The notes beneath the pieces were generated by a model, which saw nothing but the letters and a program-made list of their open reading frames with translations, searched no databases and was not told where the DNA came from. Positions 42,410-43,811 of a stretch of DNA of 43,811 nucleotides are shown in pieces. The stretch comes from Fibrobacter sp. (GTDB lineage: Bacteria > Fibrobacterota > Fibrobacteria > Fibrobacterales > Fibrobacteraceae). The first letter of the stretch is position 1. The number at the start of each line of letters is the position of its first letter. The position numbers and the translations under genes were made by a program. Location of the stretch: NCBI GenBank assembly GCA_017503015.1, contig JAFVTX010000052.1:1-43811 (forward strand), given 5' to 3'.

Positions 42410-42416
42410 AAAGTTA
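42410..42416 (-). promoter_or_regulatory. TAACTTT box, 7 nt before tldE ATG
   Basis: Minus strand TAACTTT, then CAAAACT (7 nt), then ATG at 42402. No Shine-Dalgarno. Fourth example of the box-N7-ATG geometry, on the opposite strand from the other three. Confidence 0.55.
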
Positions 42417-42446
42417 CTAGTTAATAGTTATAGATGATAGTTCGTC

Positions 42447-42683
42447 CTACGGATTAGAAGCTTTCCTTGCCAGCATTTTCCAGTAGGCGGCGGGGCTCCC
42501 GGTCACCGACTCCAAAGAAGAAGCCAATTCCGCCGTAATGGGCGCCTCCCCCGCAATCAATTTTTCCAGAAGGTCTTCCGAAACGCCAAGACGGCGGGCA
42601 AATTCCGCCTTGTCCATCTTGAGCCATTCCATGCCCTCGATAATCGCCTGACCCGGAGTGGGAACGCCATGTCTTGAGCCCAT
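42447..42683 (-). CDS. HigA-like HTH (XRE) protein without adjacent toxin
   Basis: 78-aa helix-turn-helix protein of the HigA/VapI antitoxin type: TPGQAIIEGMEWLKMDKAEFARRLGVSEDLLEKLIAGEAPITAELASSLESVTGSPAAYWKMLARK. HigA antitoxins pair with a HigB RelE-like toxin encoded just upstream. Here the upstream neighbour is an aminotransferase and no small toxin frame is visible, so it is an orphan regulator or a solitary antitoxin. A minus-strand TATATTG box lies at 42717-42723. Confidence 0.8.
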   Translation of the reverse strand: MGSRHGVPTPGQAIIEGMEWLKMDKAEFARRLGVSEDLLEKLIAGEAPITAELASSLESVTGSPAAYWKMLARKASNP

Positions 42684-42749
42684 ATTCTCTTAGCCTCAGA
42701 AATCTTTTCTAGGAATCAATATAAAAAATGGCGTGACCAGAAATAAACG

Positions 42750-43811
42750 TCAAGAACAAATCCGCTTGAGTCCTTCCGCAAAAACGGACGGTTCCTGCAG
42801 CAGGCTAATCACAATCCAGCCGTCTTCGTCAAAATCGAAGAAGAATCCCGGCTGCACCAGCACGTGCTTTTCCTTGAGCAGGCGAAGGGTGAGTTCTTCA
42901 TCGTCGCCACCCAGGCGGATAACCGCATACCAGCCGCCAAGAATTTCAGGGCAGTATTTGGAGGGGAACTTTTCCCGCAAGGCCGCAAGGTTTTGCCGTA
43001 GGCGTTCGCTGATTTGAGCCCCGTAGGCAGCAGACTGTTTCAGCATGGGGGCCGCCAATGCCTGTGCCGGTGCAGAAACGCTCAGGTAGGCATCCGCCAC
43101 ATATTCCAGAGTCTCGTGGATAGATTCCCGCATGGCTTCGGGAGCATAGACCGCCATCCAGCCCAGCTTCACCTGGGGGCTCCCGCAAATCTTGCTGAGG
43201 CCGTTAAGCCAGACGATGGGACATTTCGGCGGAGCTGGATCCTTCGACTTCGCTGCGCTCCGCTCAGGATGACAAGAAACATACTCCCATGACCGTCGCA
43301 CATTTTCAGAAAAACGATAGTCCCCGAAAACTTCGTCCACCACCAGGACCAGGTTCCGCTCTTCGCAAAAGCGAACCACCTCGTTCCATTCGGTGCGGGA
43401 CACGGAATGCCCCGTGGGGTTGTGGGGGCAGACCAGCAGCAAGATTTTCGCATTGGCCGGGGCGCTTAAAAGGCTGTCGGTGTCCAGCACAAAACGGAAA
43501 TCGCCACACCGTTCCTTTCCCGCTTTCTCCCGTCTCAACTTCAAGAAATACGGATAGCACTCCAGGTTTTCCAGTTCCGCCAACGTGTCCAGCAGGGGGT
43601 AGCCCGGGACCGGCGTCAATATGGCGTCGCCGGGATTGCAGAAGGCCTTGAAAAGTATGGAGTAGGCTTCGCTGGTGCTAGCCGTCAAAATAATCTGCCC
43701 GGGCGTGAAATTCCCGCCACGGCTGCGGTAGTACTCCGCCACCGCCTCTCGGGCCTTGAGCGTTCCCGCCGGATTCACATCCCACAGGTTGAACTCCTGC
43801 TTCACGGCATC
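42750..43811 (-). CDS. PLP-dependent class I/II aminotransferase, 5' end outside window, with repeat-derived insert
   Basis: Fold-type I aminotransferase, probably an alanine/aspartate-type or MalY-like enzyme; the substrate cannot be fixed. The frame is open to base 43811 (a GTG at 43805 is internal), so the N-terminus is missing. Visible family parts: GTLKAREAVAEYYRSRGGNFTPGQIILTASTSEAYSILFKA, PGYPLLDTLAELENLECYPYFL, LLVCPHNPTGHSVS, LVLVVDEVFGDY and the PLP-lysine segment WLNGLSKICGSPQVKLGW. Between FSENVRRSWEYVS and PIVWLNG about 17 residues, CHPERSAAKSKDPAPPK, are encoded by a dispersed intergenic repeat (43237-43274) in frame. The chain stays open and the flanking motifs are intact. Confidence 0.87.
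   Translation of the reverse strand, partial: DAVKQEFNLWDVNPAGTLKAREAVAEYYRSRGGNFTPGQIILTASTSEAYSILFKAFCNPGDAILTPVPGYPLLDTLAELENLECYPYFLKLRREKAGKERCGDFRFVLDTDSLLSAPANAKILLLVCPHNPTGHSVSRTEWNEVVRFCEERNLVLVVDEVFGDYRFSENVRRSWEYVSCHPERSAAKSKDPAPPKCPIVWLNGLSKICGSPQVKLGWMAVYAPEAMRESIHETLEYVADAYLSVSAPAQALAAPMLKQSAAYGAQISERLRQNLAALREKFPSKYCPEILGGWYAVIRLGGDDEELTLRLLKEKHVLVQPGFFFDFDEDGWIVISLLQEPSVFAEGLKRICS
43237..43274. repeat. GGATGACA-type repeat inside the aminotransferase gene
   Basis: 38-bp element GGATCCTTCGACTTCG...CTCAGGATGACA in frame inside a coding sequence. Related pieces occur at 24552-24561 (CTCAGGATGACA) and 32996-33017 (CCCTTCGACTGCGCTCAGG), with GGATGACA ends at 8758, 33273 and 38798. 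Confidence 0.8.

Overview
This 43.8 kb window is a chromosomal segment that reads like a Fibrobacter-type bacterium (Fibrobacterota). That assignment is an inference from gene content, not a database match: an exported GH9 glycanase with a C-terminal sorting-like domain, glycogen branching enzyme, class I fumarase, a UbiD-type decarboxylase, an MXAN_6640-like metalloprotease, a DUF3300 protein, diderm cell-wall enzymes, and many hairpin-rich dispersed repeats. I see no phage, conjugation, rRNA or CRISPR genes.

Layout. 1-7.0 kb: a sensor kinase (5' cut by the window edge) and OmpR-type regulator, a large exported beta-propeller protein and a peptide-binding-type lipoprotein. 7.1-10.1 kb: pssA, converging on the minus-strand cluster ruvC-vanY-like-mpaA. 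10.1-13.5 kb: an unusual DnaG/DnaB-like fusion protein with damaged catalytic motifs, followed closely by a GT4 glycosyltransferase and a Dabb protein. 13.6-20.3 kb: an SRPBCC-like protein, ubiD, an exported metalloprotease, cysE, nth, a minus-strand HD phosphohydrolase and rluE. 20.3-24.5 kb: a minus-strand pair (unknown protein, then PAS-HD-GYP) divergent from the GH9 enzyme. 24.5-31.4 kb: class I fumarase, an Ala/Pro-rich membrane protein, Tex and DUF3300. 31.5-33.7 kb: an Rpn-type PD-(D/E)XK nuclease with a second C-terminal cassette behind it, tandem hairpin repeats and a thioesterase. 33.9-38.7 kb: glgB, a sugar nucleotidyltransferase, tRNA-Lys(CTT) and a Xer recombinase. 38.9-43.8 kb: leuB, an SDR, TldE/PmbA, a HigA-like protein and an aminotransferase cut by the right edge.

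The non-coding signal is as informative as the genes. A box TA-N-(A/C)-TT-(T/C), resembling the Bacteroidota -7 element (TAnnTTTG), precedes most transcription units. Before four genes it stands exactly 7 nt from the ATG with no Shine-Dalgarno, which suggests leaderless mRNAs; two further genes have 5-6 nt. The tRNA gene instead has a textbook TTGACA-17-TATAAT promoter. Gaps carry several repeat families: short tandem TAGGGG/CTAGGAT and GAGTTRTGAG tracts, hairpin elements ending in GGATGACA (one in frame inside the aminotransferase), composite GGGGAAAGC/CCCCTAGGAG elements, a 74-bp tandem hairpin whose two copies differ by compensatory stem changes, and a small element with an identical palindromic core placed after both the fumarase and leuB stop codons, each time with a duplicated gene 3' end.

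Best candidates for something undescribed: the pseudo-primase/helicase at 10141-12024, the Rpn locus with its spare 3' cassette at 31785-32823, the covarying hairpin array at 33048-33205, the gene-3'-end-duplicating element at 24582-24759 and 40024-40138, and the fixed-spacing leaderless promoters.
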